Shown here in pieces: positions 17,072-24,673 of a stretch of 34,850 nt of DNA. Source of the stretch: Bacillota bacterium (lineage in GTDB: Bacteria > Bacillota > Clostridia > Clostridiales > Clostridiaceae); NCBI GenBank assembly GCA_021781655.1, contig JAJXWJ010000034.1, positions 1 through 34,850 of the forward strand, read 5' to 3'. The notes beneath the pieces were generated by a model. That model worked only from the letters and a program-made list of their open reading frames with translations, was not told the DNA's origin and searched no databases. The position numbers and the translations under genes were made by a program. Positions within the stretch are counted from its first letter, which is position 1. Every line of letters starts with the position of its first letter.

Positions 17072-17470
17072 TTACCTAAATTTTTGAACCTGTTTCATTT
17101 GTTTTAGCTGATCTGCATCAAGTGGGATGAGTTCTTTTTTTGTAGTGAAATTTATTATGTTTAAAACTTCTATGGTATCCTTAACTTTACCACCCTTTAA
17201 TCCTTGAATAGAAACTGAGTTTCCTTGATTAACTGCAATGCAAGTAGGTTTTTTAAAAAACTTTTTAGCTTCGTAAATACATTTTACAACTGCTTTGCTT
17301 CTTTCAGGTTTTATAATAATTGAAACTATTAATTTATGATAAATAAAAAAAACAGTTTTTTCAGTAATTTTAACTGACAAAACACTTCCTTGAACACCTG
17401 TCATTCTATCTTTATTTTTATCAAACCACATTTCTTGATTTTTCTTTAAAATTTTATCCTTTAACCCCAT
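17072..17470 (-). CDS. Unrecognised small cytosolic protein
   Basis: A 132-residue, lysine-rich protein that I do not recognise. The N-terminus MGLKDKILKKNQEMWFDKNK looks helical; residues 25-55 (GSVLSVKITEKTVFFIYHKL) and 75-110 alternate hydrophobic and polar residues as beta strands do, and the C-terminus (DADQLKQMKQVQKF) is helical. No signal peptide, clear membrane segment or cysteine motif is seen. The pattern could suit a small beta-barrel or PH-like fold, but that is a guess. It has a good promoter and an AGGAG site, so it is probably a real gene. It is transcribed toward the 96-bp repeats, which begin five bases beyond its stop. Confidence 0.75.
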   Translation of the reverse strand: MGLKDKILKKNQEMWFDKNKDRMTGVQGSVLSVKITEKTVFFIYHKLIVSIIIKPERSKAVVKCIYEAKKFFKKPTCIAVNQGNSVSIQGLKGGKVKDTIEVLNIINFTTKKELIPLDADQLKQMKQVQKFR

Positions 17471-17520
17471 TTGTATGACTCCTTTATTAATGATTTATTA
17501 AAATTACGAACTTATTAAAC

Positions 17521-17548
17521 ATTATAGCATATTATATTTGAAATTCAA
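17521..17548 (-). promoter_or_regulatory. Sigma-A promoter of the 17072-17470 gene
   Basis: On the - strand, TTGAAT (17543-17548) and TATAAT (17521-17526) are 16 bases apart, and TG one base before the -10 gives an extended -10 element. It lies about 50 bases upstream of the ATG. Confidence 0.65.
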
Positions 17549-17600
17549 AGAATTGTTTACATAAGAAAAGGAAATAGATGCATTTTTAAAATAACAATAA

Positions 17601-17629
17601 TTTACTATTAATGAAAAATATGATAATAT
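17601..17629 (+). promoter_or_regulatory. Possible promoter of the hyp operon
   Basis: TTTACT (17601-17606) and TAATAT (17624-17629) are 17 bases apart and end about 38 bases before hypC. The match is moderate in AT-rich DNA. No clear operator was seen. Confidence 0.4.
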
Positions 17630-17667
17630 ATAAATGTAATAAAATGAATTGAAGGGAGGACTTTTGT

Positions 17668-17886
17668 ATGTGTCTATCTGTTCCTTTTAAAATTGTAGAA
17701 GTCCATGGAACTTCTGCTATGGGAGACTATATGGGTTTGAAAAAAAATATAAGAATAGATTTTGTACCTAGTGTAAAGGTAAATGATTTTGTAATGGTAC
17801 ATGCTGGTTTTGCAATGCAAATAATAGATAATAAGACATCAAAGGAAGTAGTGGAAATTTTAGAGGAAATTAAAAATGATAAATGA
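17668..17886 (+). CDS. hypC: Hydrogenase maturation chaperone HypC
   Basis: HypC is a small chaperone that, with HypD, assembles the Fe(CN)2CO centre and delivers it to the [NiFe]-hydrogenase large subunit. The 72-residue product begins MCLSVPFKI, with the essential Cys2 that becomes the new N-terminus region after Met removal. The segment VNDFVMVHAGFAMQII is the usual HypC core. A GGGAGG site precedes the ATG. Its end overlaps hypD by 11 bases, in keeping with the HypC-HypD complex. Confidence 0.95.
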   Translation: MCLSVPFKIVEVHGTSAMGDYMGLKKNIRIDFVPSVKVNDFVMVHAGFAMQIIDNKTSKEVVEILEEIKNDK

Positions 17887-18937
17887 ATTGAAAGCATATA
17901 AGGACACGGTTGATTATATTACAGAAAAAGGAAATTATAACATTATGGAGGTTTGTGGTACCCACACAGAAGCAGTAAATAAGTTTGGAATAAGAGAGGC
18001 ATTAAACAATATTAACTTGATTTCCGGTCCAGGATGTCCGATTTGTGTTACTCCCAGTTCATATATTGATTATATTTACAAGCTATCCTTTAAAAAAGAC
18101 TTTGTTGTAAGTGTATTTGGGGATTTACTAAAAGTAATAGGTACAAGGGATGAAATTACTCTTTTAAATGCTAAAGCTAAAGGAGGTAAAATCCTAACTG
18201 CTTTTTCAAGCGTTGAGGCTGTAAATTATGCAATTAAAAATCAAGATAAGAAGGTTGTTTTTGTTGGAATCGGCTTTGAAACTACCATTCCTAGTACAGC
18301 AATAGCTATTAATGAAGCGATTAAAAATAAATTAAACAATTTTTATGTATTATCTCTTCATAAAAAAATAAGACCAGTTATGGAGGAGCTAATGAAAGAC
18401 GAAAAAACAAAAATAGATGGTTTTATTTGTCCCGGTCATGTAGCTATGGTTACTGGTGCAGAACAATTTAATTTTTTAAATGATTATAATGTTCCTGGTG
18501 TCATTGCAGGTTTTCAAGCAATGGATATATTAAATGCAATAAAAAAAATTGTGGATATGCTTGAAAAAAAAGAAATATGTGTTGTTAATAATTATGCTTC
18601 AGTAGTTAGAAAAAACGGAAATAAAGTAGCTTTGGAATTGATAGAAAAAATATTTTGCACTAGAAATGACATATGGAGAGGTATTGGAATGGTATCTGAA
18701 AGCGGATATAAAATAAAAAATGAATATGAAAATTTCGATATAGAAAAATTAATACCTATAAAAATTGAAATAGAAAGGGAAAAGGAATGCTATTGCAAAG
18801 ATGTAATTAAAGGCATAATAAAACCCTTTGAATGTAAGAGCTTTGGACGAGAATGTAATCCCAATAATCCTAAGGGACCTTGCATGATTTCAAAAGAAGG
18901 AAGCTGTTCAGCATTTTATCGAAATAGAGGTGTTTAA
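17876..18937 (+). CDS. hypD: Hydrogenase Fe-cyanide assembly protein HypD
   Basis: HypD is the [4Fe-4S] scaffold on which the CN and CO ligands are placed on iron. The 353-residue protein has the catalytic motif EVCGTHTE (C27-H30), GPGCPICVTP at 51-60 (C54, C57), and the GFETTIPSTA segment. The C-terminal cysteine cluster (CYCKDVIKG, ECKSFGRECNP, GPCMI) binds the Fe-S cluster. All key cysteines expected for the family appear present. The start overlaps hypC, with GAGGAAA within hypC acting as ribosome-binding site. Confidence 0.96.
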   Translation: MINELKAYKDTVDYITEKGNYNIMEVCGTHTEAVNKFGIREALNNINLISGPGCPICVTPSSYIDYIYKLSFKKDFVVSVFGDLLKVIGTRDEITLLNAKAKGGKILTAFSSVEAVNYAIKNQDKKVVFVGIGFETTIPSTAIAINEAIKNKLNNFYVLSLHKKIRPVMEELMKDEKTKIDGFICPGHVAMVTGAEQFNFLNDYNVPGVIAGFQAMDILNAIKKIVDMLEKKEICVVNNYASVVRKNGNKVALELIEKIFCTRNDIWRGIGMVSESGYKIKNEYENFDIEKLIPIKIEIEREKECYCKDVIKGIIKPFECKSFGRECNPNNPKGPCMISKEGSCSAFYRNRGV

Positions 18938-18938
18938 A

Positions 18939-19943
18939 TTGGAAAAATTTATAACTATGTCTTATGGCAGTGGAGGAAAAAAGACATCAGAACTTATAGA
19001 AAAGATAATACTACCTAAAATAAATAGTAGTGAACTAAAAAAATTAGGTGACGGGGCTATTTTAAAAATAAGTACTGAAGATATAGTGTTTTCTACAGAT
19101 AGCTTTGTTGTTAACCCTATTTTTTTTCCAGGTGGAGATATTGGAAAGTTAAGTGTTTGTGGAACTGTAAATGATTTGCTTGTATGCGGCAGTGTCCCAA
19201 AGTTTATTAGCCTATCCTTCATAATTGAGGAAGGCTTTGAATTAAATAAATTTGAAAAACTTCTTGATTCAATAAGTGAAGCGGCTGTAAAAGCAGGTGT
19301 TAAAATTGTAACTGGTGATACAAAGGTAGTAGAAAAGGATTTTGGAAATGATATATATATAAATACAGCAGGTATAGGAGAAAAAATAAAAAACGTAGCT
19401 TTAGATAAAGATAAAATTAAAAAAGACGATGTTATAGTAGTTAGCGGTGAAGTTGGAAACCACGGTATTGCTGTTTTTGCTGAAAGGGAACATCTTTTTG
19501 AGGAACAATTATTATCTGATTGCAATAATCTAAATAATGTAGTTTTTGAAATTTTAAAAAATAAAGATGATGTAAGGTTTTTAAGGGATCCAACTAGAGG
19601 AGGATTAGCCACAACTCTTAATGAGCTTTGTGAGAACATGGATTTTTCATTTCAGCTTTTTGAAGAGGAAATACCAATAAATAGAAAGGTAAAGTCGGTA
19701 TGTGATTTGTATGGATTAGATCCATTATATAGTGCAAATGAAGGTATTGTTATAGCGATTGTTTCTGAAAAAGTAGGTATAAAGATTGTAAAAGCTTTAA
19801 ATAAAATGGATGATGGGAAAAATGCCAAGATTATCGGTTATGTAACAGAAGAAATAGGAGGCAAGGTGTTGTTAAAAAATAAATTTGGTTCAATTAAAGT
19901 ATTGGATAAATTAGCTTATGATATGCTTCCTAGAATTTGTTGA
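18939..19943 (+). CDS. hypE: Hydrogenase maturation protein HypE (thiocarboxamide dehydratase)
   Basis: HypE, a PurM-like ATPase, dehydrates a carbamoyl group on its own C-terminal cysteine to make the cyanide ligand passed to HypC-HypD. The C-terminus PRIC is the required carrier motif, and SYGSGGKKTSELI at the N-terminus is the conserved ATP-binding start. DRDPTRGGLA-like LRDPTRGGLATTLNE is also present. A GTG at 18930 would extend the frame but lacks a ribosome-binding site; TTG at 18939 sits seven bases after AGAGGTG and is preferred (334 residues), with no overlap with hypD. The carbamoyl donor step needs HypF, which is not in this window. Confidence 0.95.
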   Translation: MEKFITMSYGSGGKKTSELIEKIILPKINSSELKKLGDGAILKISTEDIVFSTDSFVVNPIFFPGGDIGKLSVCGTVNDLLVCGSVPKFISLSFIIEEGFELNKFEKLLDSISEAAVKAGVKIVTGDTKVVEKDFGNDIYINTAGIGEKIKNVALDKDKIKKDDVIVVSGEVGNHGIAVFAEREHLFEEQLLSDCNNLNNVVFEILKNKDDVRFLRDPTRGGLATTLNELCENMDFSFQLFEEEIPINRKVKSVCDLYGLDPLYSANEGIVIAIVSEKVGIKIVKALNKMDDGKNAKIIGYVTEEIGGKVLLKNKFGSIKVLDKLAYDMLPRIC

Positions 19944-19955
19944 TGAGGAAAGTTT

Positions 19956-20291
19956 ATGCATGAGATGCCTATTGCACAAAACATTTTAAATATTATTTTA
20001 GAGGAAGCAAATAAAATTAAAGCACATAAGATTTTAAATATTAAAATTGTTGTTGGAGAATTTTCTTATATTGTCCCTCAGTGTATTCAAACATATTTGG
20101 ATTTTTTATGCGTTGGAACTAAAGCTGAAGGTGCAAAATTAATTGTGCTTGAAGTGCTGGCAAAGAAACAATGTGAAGGGTGTAAATTTGTGATGAATAA
20201 AGATTTAGAAGTTTGTCCTAAGTGCCATGGAAGGTCAACACGGTTTATAAGCGGTTTCGAATTTTATATTGAAAGTATAGAGGTAGAATAA
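19956..20291 (+). CDS. hypA: Hydrogenase nickel metallochaperone HypA
   Basis: HypA carries nickel to the hydrogenase large subunit together with HypB. The 111-residue protein starts MHEMPIAQ, with His2 and Glu3 of the nickel site, and has a structural zinc site made by CEGC (C73, C76) and CPKC (C87, C90). Length is normal. The last base of the stop codon is the first base of hypB, so translation is coupled. Confidence 0.96.
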   Translation: MHEMPIAQNILNIILEEANKIKAHKILNIKIVVGEFSYIVPQCIQTYLDFLCVGTKAEGAKLIVLEVLAKKQCEGCKFVMNKDLEVCPKCHGRSTRFISGFEFYIESIEVE

Positions 20292-20956
20292 TGGAAATCA
20301 AAGTTGTAAGGCAAATATTAGAATGGAATGAAAAATGTCATGAAGAAATACAAGAGCAATTAAACAATAAAAAGGTTTTTATGATAAATATAATGGGTTC
20401 GCCAGGCTCAGGAAAAACATCTTTTATAATTAAATTATTTGAAAAATTAAATAAAAATTATAAAGTAGGTGTAATAGAAGGAGATATCGAGGGTAAGGTT
20501 GATGCGATGAAAATTGCAGAGCTTGGTATACCGGTCGTTCAATTAAACACAAAAGGTGCTTGTCACATAGAAGCAAAATCTGTTAAAGAAATATTAAAAT
20601 ATTTTAATTTGGAGGAAATAGATGTTATACTGGTTGAAAATATCGGCAATTTGGTTTGTCCTGCTGAATTTGATATTGGTGAACATTTAAAAATAGCTTT
20701 ACTAAGCATTCCAGAAGGTGATGATAAAGTAATAAAATACCCTTTGATGTTTGTTAAGTCAAACATAGTTGTTTTGAGCAAATACGATATGAAAAAATAT
20801 TTTGATTTTGAAGATGATAAAGTAATAACGGATACTACAAGTAAAAATAGTAAAGCTAAAATATTCAAGGTTAGTTCAATTAATGAATTTGGAATAGACG
20901 AAGTGTGCGATTATTTAACTAAATATATTGAAAAGTATAAGAAAGAAAATGATTAA
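20291..20956 (+). CDS. hypB: Hydrogenase nickel incorporation GTPase HypB
   Basis: HypB is the GTPase that drives nickel insertion with HypA. The 221-residue protein has the P-loop GSPGSGKT at 36-43, metal-site residues C91-H92 in GACHIEAKSV, and ENIGNLVCPAEFDIGEH (114-131) with C123. There is no N-terminal His-rich or CxxCGC nickel-storage extension, so only the G-domain metal site is present. The guanine-specificity motif reads SKYD (163-166) in place of NKxD, a variant that may still bind GTP. It ends the hyp operon; a 12-bp hairpin follows. Confidence 0.95.
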   Translation: MEIKVVRQILEWNEKCHEEIQEQLNNKKVFMINIMGSPGSGKTSFIIKLFEKLNKNYKVGVIEGDIEGKVDAMKIAELGIPVVQLNTKGACHIEAKSVKEILKYFNLEEIDVILVENIGNLVCPAEFDIGEHLKIALLSIPEGDDKVIKYPLMFVKSNIVVLSKYDMKKYFDFEDDKVITDTTSKNSKAKIFKVSSINEFGIDEVCDYLTKYIEKYKKEND

Positions 20957-20971
20957 GTTCCCAATAACCAC

Positions 20972-21000
20972 ATACTCACATATATATAATATGTGAGTAT
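20972..21000 (+). promoter_or_regulatory. Perfect 12-bp inverted repeat between hypB and the lon-like gene
   Basis: ATACTCACATAT (20972-20983) and ATATGTGAGTAT (20989-21000) flank a five-base loop. The right arm ends one base before the GGAGGGG ribosome-binding site (21002-21008). No T-run follows, so it fits an operator, an RNA stabiliser or a start-control hairpin better than a terminator. An alternative pairing CCAATA (20961-20966) with TATTGG (20998-21003) would reach into the ribosome-binding site. Confidence 0.6.
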
Positions 21001-21013
21001 TGGAGGGGATTTT

Positions 21014-23293
21014 ATGGTTGGAATTTTAAATTGTAATGAGGTAATTTATAATACTCAAATTGGCGAAGCTAAAGTTAAAGAGCAGAATTTTCTGCCTCAG
21101 TATAAAAAAATATTTAAAGAGATTAAAAATGCAATAGATATAGATAAAAGTGGATATAATGCATATGTAATAGCAGAAATGAAGGATGATATAATAGAAT
21201 TTATTAAAACCATATATAAAAATAAAGGAAAGCCAAAAGATATTTGTTATGCAGCATATGGAAATGAAAAAGAGCCTAAAAGCATAAAGCTAGACAGTGG
21301 TAAGGGAACGGAATTAAAAAAATATGTTGAAGATATAAAGGATATGTACGTAGAAGTAATATATGAGTTTTATAATGATAATAGCAATAAGGAAAAAATT
21401 GAAATAATAGATAATTTGGAAAAAAAGAAAAATAATTTAGTAGGTATTTTGATAGAAAATGCTAAAAAAGAAGGATTTGAAATAAAATCAACAGAAACCG
21501 GATTTAACTTTATACCTATAATTGGGGAAGGATTAATGACAGAAGGTCAATACGAATTGTTAACTTCTGAGGCAAAAGATGAAATTTTGTTCAAGCTAAA
21601 AAATTTAAAGTTTCAAGCACAGATGCTAATAGAAAATCTTAAAGGTATGGAAAATGATCAAATAGAAAAACTAAAAGAGCTTTTAAGTATTCATTTTAAA
21701 AATGAACTAAAACATAAAAAGACTTTTTACCTTGAAAAATTTAATGATAACATTGAGGCTAAACAATATATATTAGAAATGTTTCGTAATATTGAGCAGG
21801 AGGTTATTGATAATTATAAAATCAGCTATGAAGAAGATGAGGAAAAGATATCAGAAATTGTAGGAAGGTATTATGTAAATATTATTGTTGATAATAGCGA
21901 TAATGAAAATCCAAATGTGATTTTTGAAGATGATCCTAGTCTCGAAAATTTAATTGGAACAATAGAATATGAAAACAGAAACGGAAATTATTATACAGAT
22001 ACAAATTTAATTAAGGCAGGAGCACTTATAAAGGCAAATGAAGGTTGTTTGGTTTTGAAAATGAATTCTCTTTTAATGCATCCTAATTCCTATTATTATT
22101 TGAAAAAGGCTCTCTTAAATGACAAGGTTTCTTTTAATTATAACAAAGGATATTTGGAGTTAATATCTTTAAATGGAATAAATCCAGAACCTATCGATAT
22201 TAAAGAAAAAGTTATTATAATTGGTGATATTTTAACTTATGACTATCTTTATAATTTTGATGAGGATTTTAGAAAAATTTTCAAAATAAGAATACAATTT
22301 GATGAGGAACAAAATGTAAATGAAGAAACAATAAATTCTATATCAGATTTTCTTGATAATTATTCAAAAATAAATGATATAAACAAAATTGAAAATTGTT
22401 GTAAAAAGGAAGTAATAAAATATCTTTCTAGAAAAATAGAAAATAGAAATAAAGTGTTGTTTGACCTTGAAACTATAAAAACAATAGTAACACTTTCTAA
22501 TAATGTGGCTAAAGAAAAAAATAAGGAAAATATCGATGATGAAGATGTAAGAGATGTAGTATATAAAAAAGACTCTTTACAGTTAGATATAGAAAAAATG
22601 TATAGTGATAAAAAAATATTATTTAATATATCTAACAGAAAAATTGGTCAAATTAACGGCTTAAGCGTAGTAGATACAGGTTATATTTCTTTTGGAAGAC
22701 CTTTAAAAATTACTTGTACAGTATTTAAAGGAAGCGGAGATATTATTGATATTCAAAAGGAATGTAATATGAGCGGAAATATTCATTCAAAATCCATAGC
22801 TATTTTGAAAGGATTTATTAATTATCTGATTGGAGATTATGGGAAATTACCAGTAGATTTTCATTTATGCTTTGAGCAGTTATACGGAAAAATTGAAGGC
22901 GATAGTGCAACAGTAGCAGAGGCGGTTTGTTTATTGTCTGCCATAAGTAAAATTCCAATAAGACAGGATATTGCAGTTACTGGATCTATTAATCAATTTG
23001 GAGAGGTACAGCCAATTGGAGGAATCAATGAAAAAATAGAAGGTTTTTTTTATGTATGTAAGGCAATGGATAAGGTTGATGGGAAAGGGGTTTTAATGCC
23101 TTTAATAAATAAAAATAATATTGTATTAAACAAAGAAGTGGAAGATGCCATAAAAGAAAGAAAATTCACCTTGTATACTATGGAAAACTTTCAAGATGCA
23201 ATTGAAGTTTTAATGGGTGATAACAAGATTGATTACAAAAAAATAATTGAAGCTTCAAAATACGAATTAAAAAGATACAATGGTAAGAGGTAA
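21014..23293 (+). CDS. Lon-family (AAA_32 class) protease with degraded ATPase motifs
   Basis: A 759-residue relative of the LonB/AAA_32 group of Lon-like proteases. The C-terminal domain (about 565-745) has the Ser-Lys dyad: S631 in EGDSATVAEAV and K674 in GGINEKIEGF, 43 residues apart as in E. coli Lon. The AAA-type part looks inactive: after GYNAYV (48-53), where relatives carry a P-loop such as SGTGKTS, this protein has AEMKDDII, and the Walker B position in CLVLKMNSLL holds K349. The linker is highly charged and coiled. Start is ATG 21014 after GGAGGGG; an upstream GTG (20993) would run through the hairpin and the ribosome-binding site. Substrates are unknown. Confidence 0.85.
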   Translation: MVGILNCNEVIYNTQIGEAKVKEQNFLPQYKKIFKEIKNAIDIDKSGYNAYVIAEMKDDIIEFIKTIYKNKGKPKDICYAAYGNEKEPKSIKLDSGKGTELKKYVEDIKDMYVEVIYEFYNDNSNKEKIEIIDNLEKKKNNLVGILIENAKKEGFEIKSTETGFNFIPIIGEGLMTEGQYELLTSEAKDEILFKLKNLKFQAQMLIENLKGMENDQIEKLKELLSIHFKNELKHKKTFYLEKFNDNIEAKQYILEMFRNIEQEVIDNYKISYEEDEEKISEIVGRYYVNIIVDNSDNENPNVIFEDDPSLENLIGTIEYENRNGNYYTDTNLIKAGALIKANEGCLVLKMNSLLMHPNSYYYLKKALLNDKVSFNYNKGYLELISLNGINPEPIDIKEKVIIIGDILTYDYLYNFDEDFRKIFKIRIQFDEEQNVNEETINSISDFLDNYSKINDINKIENCCKKEVIKYLSRKIENRNKVLFDLETIKTIVTLSNNVAKEKNKENIDDEDVRDVVYKKDSLQLDIEKMYSDKKILFNISNRKIGQINGLSVVDTGYISFGRPLKITCTVFKGSGDIIDIQKECNMSGNIHSKSIAILKGFINYLIGDYGKLPVDFHLCFEQLYGKIEGDSATVAEAVCLLSAISKIPIRQDIAVTGSINQFGEVQPIGGINEKIEGFFYVCKAMDKVDGKGVLMPLINKNNIVLNKEVEDAIKERKFTLYTMENFQDAIEVLMGDNKIDYKKIIEASKYELKRYNGKR

Positions 23294-23316
23294 GAAGTAA
23301 GAGGTAAGAAGTAATG
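23282..23316 (+). repeat. Heptanucleotide tandem repeat, (R)GTAAGA x5
   Basis: Five seven-base units follow in register: GGTAAGA, GGTAAGA, AGTAAGA, GGTAAGA, AGTAATG. The tract overlaps the last codons and stop of the lon-like gene, so changes in unit number would alter its C-terminus (currently NGKR). Confidence 0.75.
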
Positions 23317-23352
23317 CGTGTTATATTATGTAACAATACTTTATTTCTTACC
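23303..23352. terminator. Convergent terminator hairpin between lon-like gene and ychF
   Basis: GGTAAGAAGTAA (23303-23314) pairs over 12 bases with TTATTTCTTACC (23341-23352), one pair being G-T, with a 26-base loop that can itself pair GTTA with TAAC. T-rich DNA follows to 23380. It lies between convergent genes. Confidence 0.6.
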
Positions 23353-23379
23353 TAAAGTTTTCTTTATTTTTTTACTTTT

Positions 23380-24477
23380 TTATACATTAAACCTAAAGTT
23401 AACTACGTCCCCATCTTTCATTACATATTCCTTACCTTCCAGTCTATAAAGACCTTTTTCCTTTGCAGAACTTTCGCTGCCACAGTTTACAAGGTCATCG
23501 TAGGAAACAATTTCAGCACGTATAAAGCCTCTTTCTATATCTGAATGGATTTTTCCGGCAGCGGCAGGTGCTTTTGTCCCAATTTGGATAGTCCAAGCTC
23601 TAACCTCTGTTTGACCAGCAGTTAAAAAGCTCATTAATCCTAGCAATTTGTAGCTGCTATGTATTAATCTATCTAGACCAGATTGTGAAAGTCCATATTC
23701 GGATAGCATTTCATTTAGCTCTTCTCCTTCTAAAGAGGATAATTGCTCTTCAAGGCTTGCACAAATTATTATTACCTCAGCATTTTCCTTTAACGCTAGT
23801 GATTTTACCTCTTTAACATAATCGTTCTCAGCATTGCCGCTTAATAAATCATCTTCAGATACATTTGCTGCATAAAGTACAGGCTTAGAAGTAATTAAAA
23901 ACAATTCTTTTATAAAATCCTTTTCTTCTTCAGAAGTTTCTAACGTTCTAGCAGGATTACCAGCTTCAAGATGGGCTTTTAATCTTTCCATTATTTCCAA
24001 GTCTATTTTTGCTTTTTTGTCTCCAGAACGAGTCAGTTTTATAGTTTTCTCCATTCTTCTATCTAAAACTTCAAGATCTGCAAAAATAAGTTCAAGATTT
24101 ATTGTTTCGATGTCTCTAATTGGATTTACGGAGCCTTCAACATGTACTATATTTTCATCTTCGAAGCATCTAACTACATGAACAATTGCAGCGGATTCTC
24201 TAATATGGGATAAAAATTTGTTGCCTAAGCCTTCTCCTTTGCTAGCACCTTTTACAAGTCCAGCTATATCGTAAAATTCAATAGAAGCATGAACTACTTT
24301 CTTTGAATTATAAAGTTTTTCAAGCACTTCCAGTCTTTTGTCTGGAACATCAACAACCCCAACATTTGGTTCAATAGTACAGAAGGGATAATTTGCTGAT
24401 TCAGCACCAGCTTTTGTAATTGCATTAAACAATGTACTTTTGCCTACATTTGGAAGTCCTACAATTCCTAATCTCAT
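23380..24477 (-). CDS. ychF: Ribosome-associated ATPase YchF (OLA1 family)
   Basis: YchF is a universally conserved TRAFAC-class P-loop protein that binds ribosomes and prefers ATP over GTP. The 365-residue product has the P-loop GLPNVGKST at 7-15, DIAGLVKGASKGEGLGN as switch II, and NVSE (205-208) at the base-specificity position, the N-x-x-E form behind its ATP preference. The catalytic His of the family corresponds to H112 in ENIVHV. The C-terminal TGS domain ends in KDGDVVNFRFNV, a standard ending. It is transcribed away from the mraZ cluster by a strong promoter. Family members affect stress and oxidative responses. Confidence 0.97.
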   Translation of the reverse strand: MRLGIVGLPNVGKSTLFNAITKAGAESANYPFCTIEPNVGVVDVPDKRLEVLEKLYNSKKVVHASIEFYDIAGLVKGASKGEGLGNKFLSHIRESAAIVHVVRCFEDENIVHVEGSVNPIRDIETINLELIFADLEVLDRRMEKTIKLTRSGDKKAKIDLEIMERLKAHLEAGNPARTLETSEEEKDFIKELFLITSKPVLYAANVSEDDLLSGNAENDYVKEVKSLALKENAEVIIICASLEEQLSSLEGEELNEMLSEYGLSQSGLDRLIHSSYKLLGLMSFLTAGQTEVRAWTIQIGTKAPAAAGKIHSDIERGFIRAEIVSYDDLVNCGSESSAKEKGLYRLEGKEYVMKDGDVVNFRFNV

Positions 24478-24517
24478 CTACTTACATTCCTTTCAAATTG
24501 TATTTAATATCTTAACA

Positions 24518-24546
24518 ATTATAACCTACAATTAAACCTATTTCAA
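24518..24546 (-). promoter_or_regulatory. Sigma-A promoter of ychF
   Basis: On the - strand, TTGAAA (24541-24546) and TATAAT (24518-24523) are separated by 17 bases, close to consensus, about 40 bases upstream of the ychF start. Confidence 0.75.
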
Positions 24547-24623
24547 AGAATTTAAAAAAATCTTAAAAAAATTATTAAAAAAAGAAGGAATTTTAGATTT
24601 TTTATAGAATTAATAGTTTGAAT

Positions 24624-24648
24624 AGTGGATGAAAGTGGTTTAAAGTGG
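24624..24648 (+). promoter_or_regulatory. MraZ-type operator: three AGTGG boxes with 10-bp period
   Basis: AGTGG occurs at 24624-24628, 24634-24638 and 24644-24648, exactly one helical turn apart; copies two and three extend to AAAGTGG. MraZ is known to repress its own operon by binding spaced repeats of this kind (AAAGTG or TGGG cores). The array ends 25 bases before the mraZ start. No convincing -35/-10 pair was found for mraZ. Confidence 0.7.
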
Positions 24649-24673
24649 AGAGAAAGAATCAGAGGTGCCCAAA

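Noticed and set aside
18962-19639. 225-residue frame antisense to hypE
   Set aside because: It lies wholly within a well-supported hypE, is rich in Ser, Phe and Pro as expected of an antisense AT-rich shadow, and has no ribosome-binding site.
20972-21000. Intrinsic terminator of the hyp operon
   Set aside because: The stem is AT-rich and is followed by TGGAGGGG, not a T-run, so it was recorded as a regulatory hairpin.
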